Below, one piece after another: positions 45,484-54,005 of a stretch of DNA of 58,184 nucleotides; the first letter of the stretch is position 1; each line of letters starts with the position of its first letter. Source of the DNA: Alphaproteobacteria bacterium (lineage in GTDB: Bacteria; Pseudomonadota; Alphaproteobacteria; Rhodobacterales; Rhodobacteraceae); NCBI GenBank assembly GCA_030431825.1, contig JAUIIJ010000032.1, positions 1 through 58,184 on the forward strand. The letters run 5' to 3'. A model generated the notes under the pieces. The model had not been told where the DNA came from. It did no database searches and was given only the letters and a program-made list of their open reading frames with translations. A program made the position numbers and the translations under genes.

Positions 45484-46178
45484 GCGCCGGAGACCCTTTG
45501 GGCAGCCCGCCGTGCCAGCCATTCCGACGCGAGCAGCGCGCCCATCGCCACCGCGATCGACACGACCACGAGGCGCAGCGCAGGCGCTTCGCCGCCGGGA
45601 ACCTGCAGGAACGCATAGATGGCGGAGGGCAGGGTCTGGGTCTGTCCCGGAATATTGGAAACAAAGGTGATCGTCGCGCCGAATTCGCCCATGGCCTTGG
45701 CAAAGGCGAGCACGGCCCCGGCGATCAGCCCCGGCAGGATCAACGGCAGGGTCACCGAGGAAAACACCCGGATACGCGAGGCTCCGAGCGTGGCCGCCGC
45801 CTGTTCGAGCTTGGGGTCGACCGCTTCGATCGCCAGCCGCAGCGCCCGGACCATCAGCGGAAATGCCATGATCGCCGCCGCCAGTACCGCCCCGGTCCAG
45901 CGAAACGCGAGCATGATTCCGAAGCTGTCATAGAGCCAGCCGCCGATCGCCCCCTGCCGTCCGAAGCCGAGCAGCAGAAGGTATCCGGTGACGACCGGCG
46001 GCAGGATCAGGGGCAGGTGGACGAGCACATTGAGCAGTTGCTTGCCGCGAAACTGCCAGCGGGCCAGCGCGTAGGCGACCAGTATGCCAAGTGGCAGGCT
46101 CAGCAGCGTGGCAAAGAAAGAGACCCGCAGGGACAGCAAGAGCGCCTGCCATTCCTCCGGGCCAAGCCAGTCGCTCAT
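45480..46178 (-). CDS. modB: Molybdate ABC transporter permease
   Basis: 232 aa, about five membrane helices. Starts MSDWLGPEEWQALLLSLRVS; has LPLGILVAYALARWQFRGK, LPLILPPVVTGYLLLLGFG and the EAA loop EAVDPKLEQAAATLGASRIR. It overlaps modA and modC by 4 nt each, giving a tight modABC operon. Confidence 0.96.
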   Translation of the reverse strand: MSDWLGPEEWQALLLSLRVSFFATLLSLPLGILVAYALARWQFRGKQLLNVLVHLPLILPPVVTGYLLLLGFGRQGAIGGWLYDSFGIMLAFRWTGAVLAAAIMAFPLMVRALRLAIEAVDPKLEQAAATLGASRIRVFSSVTLPLILPGLIAGAVLAFAKAMGEFGATITFVSNIPGQTQTLPSAIYAFLQVPGGEAPALRLVVVSIAVAMGALLASEWLARRAAQRVSGA

Positions 46179-46948
46179 TCGCCGTCCCCGGGCAGCCCGA
46201 AGCCATGTGATCTGAACACGTCACCGGCGCGTGGCGAGGCGAGGAAATCCAGAAAGGCCTGCGCAGGGTCGGCCTGGCCCCCTGCCACCCGCGCGGCGGG
46301 ATAGCGGATCGGCGGATGGGTATCCTCCGGAAAAACGCCGACAACCCGCACGTCGGGGCTCGCCGCCGCGTCGGTCGCATAGACGATGCCATAGGGGGCC
46401 TCGCCCAGAGCGACCAGCATGAGCGCGGCGCGCACGTTGTCTGTCTGGGCGACACGGGGCGCGACCTGCTCCCACACACCGAGCGCGCGCAGCGCGGCGG
46501 CACCGTAGATGCCCGCCGGCACCGCATCGACCAGCGCCATCGCCAGATGCTCCTGACCGAGAACGCCGGCCAGATCGAATCCCGGTTCGATCACCAGGTC
46601 GGTCCTGACCTCGCGGCCGGCGATCAGAACGAGCCGGTTGGTCAACAACGTCTTGCGGCTGGCGTCGACAATCAGCGCGTCCTGTTCCAGCACATCCATC
46701 CATGCTGTGTTGGCCGAAATGAAGAGATCGGCGGGCGCACCCTGCTGGATCTGGCGTGCCAGCGTGGAACTTCCGCCGTAAGACACCTGGACGGGGCCGT
46801 CATATATCGACACCAGTTCGTCCAGCGCCGATTTGAGGCTGGCAGCGGCAAAGACCGTCACCGGCGTCTCTGATGTCGCGGGCGCGGGCATCGACAGCAT
46901 TGCCAGCGCAGCCGCCATGAAAAGCCGTCGGGTCAATGTATGCAGCAT
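46175..46948 (-). CDS. modA: Molybdate-binding periplasmic protein
   Basis: 257 aa from ATG 46948 (GGAGG about 9 nt upstream); a longer TTG-started frame is rejected. Signal peptide at residues 1-26. The oxyanion-binding fold has VTVFAAASLKSALDELVSIY, VSYGGSSTLARQIQQGAPAD, LFISANTAWMDVLEQD and VRAALMLVALGEAPYGIVYA. Captures molybdate/tungstate for ModBC. No clear ModE site could be seen in the 85-nt gap upstream. Confidence 0.95.
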   Translation of the reverse strand: MLHTLTRRLFMAAALAMLSMPAPATSETPVTVFAAASLKSALDELVSIYDGPVQVSYGGSSTLARQIQQGAPADLFISANTAWMDVLEQDALIVDASRKTLLTNRLVLIAGREVRTDLVIEPGFDLAGVLGQEHLAMALVDAVPAGIYGAAALRALGVWEQVAPRVAQTDNVRAALMLVALGEAPYGIVYATDAAASPDVRVVGVFPEDTHPPIRYPAARVAGGQADPAQAFLDFLASPRAGDVFRSHGFGLPGDGE

Positions 46949-47033
46949 GATCGGACGCCTCCGTTCCAAAGTTCTCGCCGAGATATGGCAAAGCCACGGA
47001 CCGCGTTGCAAGTGGATAAACACGCGAGGTGTT

Positions 47034-47909
47034 TCAGGGATCAATCAGGGTGACTCCGGGAATTTGCCGGATGCGCCTGAGATCGTCGTCATAAGCGTCG
47101 CTCAGCTCCTCGACGAGCTCCTCGGTCCAGCCTGGCAGGTCCAGTTCCTCTTCCATCCGCTCCGGAATTGCGAAACTCTCCAGAAAGGCCGCGATCACGC
47201 TGCGCTTCTGGTTTTCGTTCAGCCCGGTGTGCTTGTGCAGGTAGGCGCGGAACTTCTGCATGCCTTCGCGGGTAATGAGATCGGACAGGAGGTCGAACCC
47301 GCCGACGATCTTTTCATCGGGCTGCAGGCCGGCCATCTGGCGGATGATATGCGCCCACAGCAGCGGCGTATCCTCGTTGCACCAGACGATCATCTCCATG
47401 TCCGGGGCCGCCGCATGGATCCGGCGCAGACAATCGGACCAGCGCAGTTTGCCCGGATCGGTACCGCCAAGCACTTCGGCAAGCTGTTCGCGCGTCGGAT
47501 TTCCCATGACCGCAGGCAGAAAGCTCGCCGGATTGCGCAGCCCCATGAACAGGGTCAGCCGATCTCCTTGGAACAGCTTGTGCAGATACCTCACCCGTTC
47601 CGGCGCCGCCGGATAGAGCTGTCCGTCGCGGACGGCAAGACGCCGCGAGCCGAAAAAATAGGCGTTGGACAGGATCATCCGGTCGGCATGTTCCTCGTCC
47701 AGAATGGCGTCCATGAGAACTTCGCGCGCATCCGGGGCGGGTGCGGCGGCAGACATGGCGCGAAACGAATGTCCGAGCAGCTCGCGATACCTGCCGGGGC
47801 CGGGCACCGCGATGCCACGGTCCGCAAAGGCCTGTTTGTTGCGCAGCAGGCATTTCAGGATACGATCACCATCGGTGCAATGCGCGCCTGTATGAATGAT
47901 GACCTGCAT
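47034..47909 (-). CDS. Hypothetical protein, possibly sulfotransferase-like
   Basis: 291 aa. Opens MQVIIHTGAHCTDGDRILKC, where sulfotransferases have their PAPS-binding loop, followed by LLRNKQAFADRGIAVPGPGR and, in mid-protein, LTLFMGLRNPASFLPAVMG, similar to the RNP motif after the second strand of sulfotransferases. The key P-loop Lys/Gly pattern is not clear, so this is only a fold-level guess. The C-terminal 90 residues are helical and acidic (MEEELDLPGWTEELVEELSD). It lies upstream of modA on the same strand, 85 nt apart, but is probably independent. Confidence 0.6.
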   Translation of the reverse strand: MQVIIHTGAHCTDGDRILKCLLRNKQAFADRGIAVPGPGRYRELLGHSFRAMSAAAPAPDAREVLMDAILDEEHADRMILSNAYFFGSRRLAVRDGQLYPAAPERVRYLHKLFQGDRLTLFMGLRNPASFLPAVMGNPTREQLAEVLGGTDPGKLRWSDCLRRIHAAAPDMEMIVWCNEDTPLLWAHIIRQMAGLQPDEKIVGGFDLLSDLITREGMQKFRAYLHKHTGLNENQKRSVIAAFLESFAIPERMEEELDLPGWTEELVEELSDAYDDDLRRIRQIPGVTLIDP

Positions 47910-48138
47910 GCCCGCCTTGTCGCTCGTCTCACGATGGATCGGGATTTCAGGTATCCTGTTGTCCGGGGCGGGTCAAATGGCTTTGCGCCGCGCGCGGCAT
48001 CCGGGGGGGGTGCGACTTATGTGGCGTTTGTGGCCGCAGAGGGGATCGAACGCTTGACCCCGCGACCCGGCACGGCCATGAAGCAGGGCCAGTAAATGCC
48101 CCGGAAAACGGGCATGCCGCAGGACCAAAGGAGGCGAG

Positions 48139-49962
48139 ATGGCCCGCCGACCCAAGACAAGCCAAGCCGTGCCAGCAGTGGCCCCCAATGCCACCGAAGA
48201 GCGCGCGCGGTCCAGGGCAATCGGCGGTCTTCGGGAACTCTGGCCCTTCATGGCACCCTATCGCGGCTTGATCGTCGCCTCGATCATGGCGCTGGTCCTG
48301 ACGGCCTGCGTGTCGCTGACCCTGCCGCTGGCGGTGCGCCGCGTGGTCGATAACTTCCGGGCGCAGGATGGCGCGATCCTGAACCAGTATTTCATTGCGG
48401 CGCTTGCGATTGCGGCGCTGCTCGCGGTGGGGACGGGGTTGCGATATGCGCTCGTGACCCGACTGGGCGAGCGCGTCGTCGCGGATATTCGCATGGCGGT
48501 GTTCGACCGGGTGATCGGCATGAGCCCGCAATTCTTCGAAAAGATCATGACCGGCGAGGTCCTGAGCCGGATCACCACCGACACCACCCTGATCCAGTCG
48601 GTACTGGGCTCGTCGGTGTCTATCGCGCTGCGCAACCTTCTGCTGTTCATTGGCGGGCTGGTGCTGATGCTGCTGACATCGGCCAAGTTGACGAGCCTTG
48701 TGCTGCTGGTCGTGCCGGTGGTGGTGGTTCCGATCCTGGTGCTGGGCCGCAAGCTGCGGAGCATCAGCCGCGAGAACCAGGACTGGATCGCCGCCAGTTC
48801 CGGCAATGCCGCCGAGGCGCTGGGGGCGGTGCAGACCGTGCAGTCCTTCACGCATGAGCGGGCAAGCCGGGCGCAGTTCGCAGAGATGACCGAGACCTCG
48901 TACGAGGTGTCGCGCCGCCGCATACGGACCCGCGCATTGATGACGGTGATTGTCATTTTCCTGGTCTTTACCGGAGTTGTCGGCGTGCTGTGGATGGGCG
49001 CGCTCGACGTGCGGACCGGCAACATGACCGAAGGCACGCTGATCCAGTTCGTGATCTATTCGGTGATGGTCGCCGGCTCGGTTGCCGCGCTGTCCGAGAT
49101 CTGGGGCGAGCTGCAGCGCGCGGCCGGGGCGACGGAACGGCTGGTGGAATTGTTGGCGAGCGTTGATGCGGTGCAGGACCCTGCGCAACCCGCCGTGTTG
49201 CCCGAACCGGTACAGGGGCACATCGCCTTCGAGAACGTGTCTTTCCGCTATCCCTCCAGGCCGGAGACCGCGGCCCTGTCGGATGTTTCGCTCGAGATCG
49301 CGCCGGGCGAAACGGTGGCCTTTGTCGGCCCCTCGGGGGCTGGCAAGACCACCATCATCCATTTGATCCAGCGTTTCTACGACCCCGATAGCGGCCGTAT
49401 CACGCTTGACGGGGTGGCGCTGAACGCACTGGCCCGTGACGCCTTCCGGCAGCATATCGCGCTGGTGCCACAGGACCCGGTGATCTTTGCCGCCTCGGCG
49501 CGTGAAAATATCCGCTTCGGTCGCCCGGATGCCTCGGATGCCGAGGTCGAGGCGGCCGCGCGGGCGGCGGCCGCACATGATTTCATTGCTGCCTTGCCCG
49601 AGGGGTATGACAGCTATGTGGGCGAACGGGGCGTCATGTTGTCCGGCGGACAGAAACAGCGGATCGCCATTGCCCGCGCGATCCTGCGCAACGCGCCGGT
49701 GCTGTTGCTGGATGAGGCCACCAGCGCATTGGATGCCGAAAGCGAGCGCCTCGTGCAACAGGCGGTGGACGAGTTGAGCGCCGGTCGCACCACGCTGATC
49801 GTCGCACACAGGCTGGCGACCGTGAAAAAGGCCGACCGGATCGTGGTGATGGATCAGGGCCGGATTGTCGCCACCGGACCGCACGAGCAGCTCGTGGCCG
49901 AAGGCGGGCTTTATGCCCGGCTCGCACGGTTGCAGTTTACCGACGGCAGCGTCGCGGCCTGA
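48139..49962 (+). CDS. ABC exporter, fused membrane and ATPase domains
   Basis: 607 aa, strong AAAGGAGG ribosome site. Six-helix ABC_membrane domain at about 35-320, then the ATPase: Walker A FVGPSGAGKTTIIHLIQRFY, Q-loop ALVPQDPVIFAASARENIRF, signature MLSGGQKQRIAIARAILRNA, Walker B VLLLDEATSALD and switch His in LIVAHRLATV. It is a half-transporter that dimerises, MsbA/BmrA-like; lipid or drug substrates are possible. It stands alone between the hypothetical protein and an acyl-CoA synthetase. Confidence 0.94.
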   Translation: MARRPKTSQAVPAVAPNATEERARSRAIGGLRELWPFMAPYRGLIVASIMALVLTACVSLTLPLAVRRVVDNFRAQDGAILNQYFIAALAIAALLAVGTGLRYALVTRLGERVVADIRMAVFDRVIGMSPQFFEKIMTGEVLSRITTDTTLIQSVLGSSVSIALRNLLLFIGGLVLMLLTSAKLTSLVLLVVPVVVVPILVLGRKLRSISRENQDWIAASSGNAAEALGAVQTVQSFTHERASRAQFAEMTETSYEVSRRRIRTRALMTVIVIFLVFTGVVGVLWMGALDVRTGNMTEGTLIQFVIYSVMVAGSVAALSEIWGELQRAAGATERLVELLASVDAVQDPAQPAVLPEPVQGHIAFENVSFRYPSRPETAALSDVSLEIAPGETVAFVGPSGAGKTTIIHLIQRFYDPDSGRITLDGVALNALARDAFRQHIALVPQDPVIFAASARENIRFGRPDASDAEVEAAARAAAAHDFIAALPEGYDSYVGERGVMLSGGQKQRIAIARAILRNAPVLLLDEATSALDAESERLVQQAVDELSAGRTTLIVAHRLATVKKADRIVVMDQGRIVATGPHEQLVAEGGLYARLARLQFTDGSVAA

Positions 49963-49997
49963 GGTCCGGGCCGCGCAAGTTGCGCGACGTCATTTCC

Positions 49998-50023
49998 GCA
50001 AGCTGCGCCTCAGCGCGGCTTGC
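49998..50023 (+). terminator. Hairpin downstream of the ABC exporter
   Basis: 11-bp stem GCAAGCTGCGC/GCGCGGCTTGC (one U-G pair) with 4-nt loop CTCA, 35 nt after the stop. The T-run (TATTTTT) is 15 nt further on, so termination efficiency is uncertain. Confidence 0.5.
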
Positions 50024-50106
50024 GCCCTTGCACGACTGTATTTTTCCCCGCATCCTGACCGGCAAAGTCACGCCCGAACCGAGGGCGACCCTGGGAGGAA
50101 ATCACG

Positions 50107-52014
50107 ATGTCGATTGCGAATCTGGCGGATCGAAACGCTATTGAAAATGAAATGCCCTGGGCGGATCGGGAACTTCCCAAGACCCTTTTCCAGATGATGT
50201 CGCGGACCGCCGACAGGTTTCCGGATCGCAACGCGGTCAGCTATCAGATCCTGTCCGGTCCGACGGACAAGGCGGAAACGCTGACCTGGTCCGAGCTTTT
50301 GCGGCGCAGCGTGCAGGCGGCCAACCTGTTCCGGTCGCTCGGGGTCGGGGAAAAGGACACCGTGGCCTTCATATTGCCCAATTGCAACGAGACGGTGCTG
50401 ACCATCATGGGCGGGGCCATCGCGGGGATCGTCAATCCGATCAACCCGCTTCTGGAACCTGAACAGATCGCGTCGATCCTGCGCGAGACAAAGGCCAGGG
50501 TGGTCGTGACCCTCAAGTCGTTTCCCAAAACCGATGTCGCTCAAAAGACCGCCGAGGCGGTGCGCCACGCGCCCGATGTCGATACGGTTCTCGAAGTCGA
50601 TCTCAACCGTTACCTGACGCCGCCGAAATCGTGGATCGTCCCCCTGATCCGCCCCAAGATGCCCAACAAGGAACATCTCGCCCACGCGGATTACAAGGAT
50701 TTCAATTCCGAGTTGGCGCGCCAGCCCACGACACTGTCCTTTGAGGACAGCAAACAGGACCGCGTGGCCTTCTATTTCCACACGGGCGGCACGACCGGGA
50801 TGCCCAAGGTGGCACAGCACACCTATGGCGGGGTGGTCTATAACGGCTGGGTCGGCGGTGAACTGCTGCTGAGCGAAGAGGACAACATCATGTGTCCGCT
50901 GCCGCTGTTCCACGTGATGGCCTGCCATGTGATCCTGATGGCCGCGGTCTATTGCGGCAGCCACGTCATCTTTCCCACGCCGCAGGGGTATCGCGGCGAG
51001 GGGGTTTTCGACAATTTCTGGAAGCTGAACGAGCGTTACAAGACCACGTTCATCGTGACCGTGCCAACCGCCATAGCGGCCAGCATGCAGCGCCCGGTGG
51101 ATGCGGATATCTCGACCGTGAAAAAGGCGTTCTCGGGGTCGGCCCCCCTGCCGCTCGAACTGTTTCGCCGGTTCGAGCAGGCGACGGGGGTCACCATCAT
51201 CGAGGGCTATGGTCTGACCGAGGCGACATGCCTCGTATCCGGCAACCCGGTTGACGGGGAAAAGAAGATCGGCTCCATCGGCATTCCGTTCCCCTATACG
51301 GATGTCAGGATCATCAAGGGATCGGCAGACGGACCGGCCGAGGCGGGTGTGGACGAAATCGGCGAAATCTGCATCAGCAATCCCGGCGTTTACCCCGGCC
51401 ACACCTATACCGAGACCGCCAAGAACGCGGATCTCTACTATCAGGACAAATATCTGCGCACCGGTGATCTTGGCCGGATCGACGAGGATGGCTACCTGTG
51501 GATCACCGGTCGCGCCAAGGATCTGATCATTCGCGGGGGGCACAACATTGATCCCGCCGAGATCGAAGAGGCGCTGCTGGGCCATGACGCGGTGGCGTTT
51601 GCCGGCGCCATCGGCCAGCCGGATGCGCATTCAGGCGAACTGCCCTGTGCCTTTGTCGAGCTTGTCGAAGGTGCGTCGGTCACCGCAGAGGAACTGATGG
51701 AATATTGCCAGGTGCATGTGCACGAACGCGCCGCCCGGCCCAAGCATATCGCGATTCTGGACGAGTTGCCGAAAACCGCGGTGGGCAAGGTGTTCAAACC
51801 GGATTTGCGCAAGATCGCCATTACCCGCGTCTACGATGCCGCGCTCGAGGAGGCGGGCAGCGCGGCGCGCGTCAGCGAGGTTATCGACGACAAGAAGCGC
51901 GGGCTTGTCGCGCGGCTGCAGAGCAATGGCGCGAAGGACGAGGAGGTCGCCAAGGTGCTTGGGGATTTCACGCGCCCGTGGGAATGGGCGGACAAGGCCG
52001 AGGCAACAACCTGA
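50107..52014 (+). CDS. AMP-forming acyl-CoA synthetase
   Basis: 635 aa, ribosome site GGGAGGAAATC. ANL motifs: FYFHTGGTTGMPKVAQHTYG, TIIEGYGLTEATCLVSGNPV, LRTGDLGRIDEDGYLWITGR, AKDLIIRGGHNIDPAEIEEA and catalytic Lys in TAVGKVFKPDLRKI. The GG in place of SG in the P-loop (HTGGTTG) is typical of this acyl-CoA synthetase subgroup. It forms a likely operon with the hydrolase 12 nt downstream, so it may activate the acid released by that enzyme. Confidence 0.93.
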   Translation: MSIANLADRNAIENEMPWADRELPKTLFQMMSRTADRFPDRNAVSYQILSGPTDKAETLTWSELLRRSVQAANLFRSLGVGEKDTVAFILPNCNETVLTIMGGAIAGIVNPINPLLEPEQIASILRETKARVVVTLKSFPKTDVAQKTAEAVRHAPDVDTVLEVDLNRYLTPPKSWIVPLIRPKMPNKEHLAHADYKDFNSELARQPTTLSFEDSKQDRVAFYFHTGGTTGMPKVAQHTYGGVVYNGWVGGELLLSEEDNIMCPLPLFHVMACHVILMAAVYCGSHVIFPTPQGYRGEGVFDNFWKLNERYKTTFIVTVPTAIAASMQRPVDADISTVKKAFSGSAPLPLELFRRFEQATGVTIIEGYGLTEATCLVSGNPVDGEKKIGSIGIPFPYTDVRIIKGSADGPAEAGVDEIGEICISNPGVYPGHTYTETAKNADLYYQDKYLRTGDLGRIDEDGYLWITGRAKDLIIRGGHNIDPAEIEEALLGHDAVAFAGAIGQPDAHSGELPCAFVELVEGASVTAEELMEYCQVHVHERAARPKHIAILDELPKTAVGKVFKPDLRKIAITRVYDAALEEAGSAARVSEVIDDKKRGLVARLQSNGAKDEEVAKVLGDFTRPWEWADKAEATT

Positions 52015-52026
52015 GCGGAGGCGGCA

Positions 52027-52953
52027 ATGGATTACGACTCGCTGATCGACGCGCAAACCTGGGCGTTCATCCGGCGGACGCAGGAAACATATCCCGATGA
52101 TCCCGCCGGCCGAACGCTGGCGCAAGAGCGTGCGGCCTATGATGCGATGTGCGCCGAGTTCCGCGCCCCCCGTCCCGACATGGTGCAGGTGCGTGACGTG
52201 TCCGCCGACGGTGTGCCGGTGCGTGTCTATTCGGCGGGCGGGCCGACACGGACCGTGATGTATTTTCACGGCGGCGGCTTTGTGGTGGGCGGTCTTGACA
52301 GCCATGACGATGTTTGCGCCGAAATCTGCGCCCAGACCGGATACCGGGTTGTCTCGGTGGATTATCGTCTGGCCCCGGAACACAAACACCCGGCGGCCTT
52401 TGACGATGCCTGGACGGCGACATGCTGGGCCGAGAACGAATTTTCCGATCCGATCATTCTTGCCGGAGACAGCGCCGGCGGCAATCTCGCCGCTGCCGTG
52501 GCCGCGCATGCGCGGGGGCGACGGGGCAACATCCTGGGGCAGGTTCTGATCTATCCCGGCCTGGGCGGGGATGTCGACGCGGGGTCCTACATCGAACATG
52601 CCGAGGCTCCGCTGCTGCAACGGGCCTATATCATTCAATATGCGGGGGTGCGCGCGGCGGATGGCAAGGCCCCGGAAAACGATCCGACCTATGCGCCGCT
52701 GCATGACAGCGATTTTTCCAACCTGCCGCCCAGCATCGTCATTTCCGCCGAGTGTGATCCGGTTAGGGATGACGGGCGCGTGTATTGCGAGCGCATTCGC
52801 GCCGCCGGGGGGCAGGCGCACTGGATACTCGAACCGGGGCTTGTTCACGGTTATCTGCGCGCGCGCACCACTGTCGATCGCGCACGGGACAGTTTCGAAC
52901 GGATCGTGTGTGCGATCGAGGCACTTGGCCAGGATGTCTGGCCCTACGACTGA
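52027..52953 (+). CDS. Alpha/beta hydrolase, hormone-sensitive lipase family
   Basis: 308 aa, ribosome site GGAGGCGGC. The HSL oxyanion motif HGGGFVVGGLDSHDD, SVDYRLAPEHKHPAAFDDAW, the nucleophile elbow AGDSAGGNLAAAVAAHARG, Asp in ISAECDPVRDDG and His in LVHGYLRA complete a Ser-His-Asp triad. It is probably a carboxylesterase on small acyl esters. Operon with the acyl-CoA synthetase suggests a short catabolic pathway. Confidence 0.94.
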   Translation: MDYDSLIDAQTWAFIRRTQETYPDDPAGRTLAQERAAYDAMCAEFRAPRPDMVQVRDVSADGVPVRVYSAGGPTRTVMYFHGGGFVVGGLDSHDDVCAEICAQTGYRVVSVDYRLAPEHKHPAAFDDAWTATCWAENEFSDPIILAGDSAGGNLAAAVAAHARGRRGNILGQVLIYPGLGGDVDAGSYIEHAEAPLLQRAYIIQYAGVRAADGKAPENDPTYAPLHDSDFSNLPPSIVISAECDPVRDDGRVYCERIRAAGGQAHWILEPGLVHGYLRARTTVDRARDSFERIVCAIEALGQDVWPYD

Positions 52954-52965
52954 CCGGGCCGCGTG

Positions 52966-53802
52966 TCAGGTCAGAAAGGGCCGTGCCTGCATCGTGTCGG
53001 GAACAGGGGCACCCAAGCGCGACAGGATGGTCGGTGCGAGCTGCAGCTGATCGATCACCGTGTCCTCTGACGGGCCTTTGGCGGGGCCGAAATAATAGAG
53101 CGCCGACTCCTGTTGCAACGGATCGCGTCCCCCGTGGTGCCCGCGCGCATCCTGCCCGTGATCCGCGGTGACGATGACCTCGTACCCTGCCGCCAGCCAT
53201 TTCGGAATGAAAGGGGCAAGCATCTCGTCCATCACGAAACAGGCGTGGTCCATCTGCGTGCAGTCGTGAAAGAACCGGTGCCCCATGCTGTCGAGGGTGC
53301 AGGTGTGCAGCAATCCGTAATTCAGGCCGAAGCGCAGACACAGGTTGGTCAGTGTCGCAAACAGATCCACGTCGGACGGTGTCATCTGGTTGTCATGGCC
53401 ATAGCCTGTCATGGTGTGAAAACGGCCATGATTGATCGTATCGCTCTCGGGTTCGTCATATTCGATATCGCGGACGTAATCGAACGGGTGACGGTTGAAA
53501 AATTCCGACCAGAAGGAATGCGCCACCGCACCGGTGACGCCGTTCGCGGCGCGAACCTGGCTGAAGATGTCGGGCTGGCTCAGGCGGAACACGTTGCCGT
53601 TACCGGTACAGCCGTGAACCTGCGGACTGACCCCGGTATGGATCGAGGCATAGCAGCTGGCCGAGATCGAAGGCAGCACCGCCCGATGGGTCCAGACCCG
53701 CGCTTCGCCGGATTGCACCCAGCCCTCGAGATTGCCGAACAACCGTCGCCAATTGCGATGCGGTACGCCGTCCAGGATAATGAGGAGAAGTTTGTTCTGC
53801 AT
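52966..53802 (-). CDS. Alkaline-phosphatase-superfamily protein (nucleotide pyrophosphatase/phosphodiesterase-like)
   Basis: 278 aa from ATG 53802 (GGGGG upstream). Metal motifs: LLIILDGVPHRNWRRLFGNL (first Asp), SISASCYASIHTGVSPQVHG around the nucleophile (Ser/Cys/Thr region), LDSMGHRFFHD and VTADHGQDARGHHGG. No signal peptide seen, so it is probably cytoplasmic. Substrate unknown. Convergent with the hydrolase, 12 nt apart. Confidence 0.85.
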   Translation of the reverse strand: MQNKLLLIILDGVPHRNWRRLFGNLEGWVQSGEARVWTHRAVLPSISASCYASIHTGVSPQVHGCTGNGNVFRLSQPDIFSQVRAANGVTGAVAHSFWSEFFNRHPFDYVRDIEYDEPESDTINHGRFHTMTGYGHDNQMTPSDVDLFATLTNLCLRFGLNYGLLHTCTLDSMGHRFFHDCTQMDHACFVMDEMLAPFIPKWLAAGYEVIVTADHGQDARGHHGGRDPLQQESALYYFGPAKGPSEDTVIDQLQLAPTILSRLGAPVPDTMQARPFLT

Positions 53803-54005
53803 GCCCGGTCCCCCGCTTTCTGCTCGACGTGACAAGAGCCGAGAGCGCAGGCAAAAGCAACCGCCCCGCGTGCAAAAATGATATACATCCGAACCGGCTG
53901 CGCCGCAGCGGGCACAGGCCGTATTCATATTTACAGATGTCGGATTTGGGCGTTCAATGGCTGCACTCACCACGTGCTCTAGACACGTTTCATTCAGGAG
54001 AAATC

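Noticed and set aside
46949..47033. ModE box or Moco riboswitch upstream of modA
   Set aside because: No TATA-type ModE dyad and too short for a Moco riboswitch; nothing convincing seen.
48035..48075. tRNA-like string (GGGGATCGAACG ... CCCCGCG)
   Set aside because: No matching acceptor, D or anticodon arms at proper distances on either strand.
47947..49884. 645-codon open frame on the minus strand opposite the ABC exporter
   Set aside because: Composition is His/Arg/Gln-rich as expected from an antisense reading of a high-GC gene; the plus strand has a full ABC exporter.
50068..51630. 520-codon minus-strand frame opposite the acyl-CoA synthetase
   Set aside because: Antisense reading of a gene with all ANL motifs; no ribosome site or domain.
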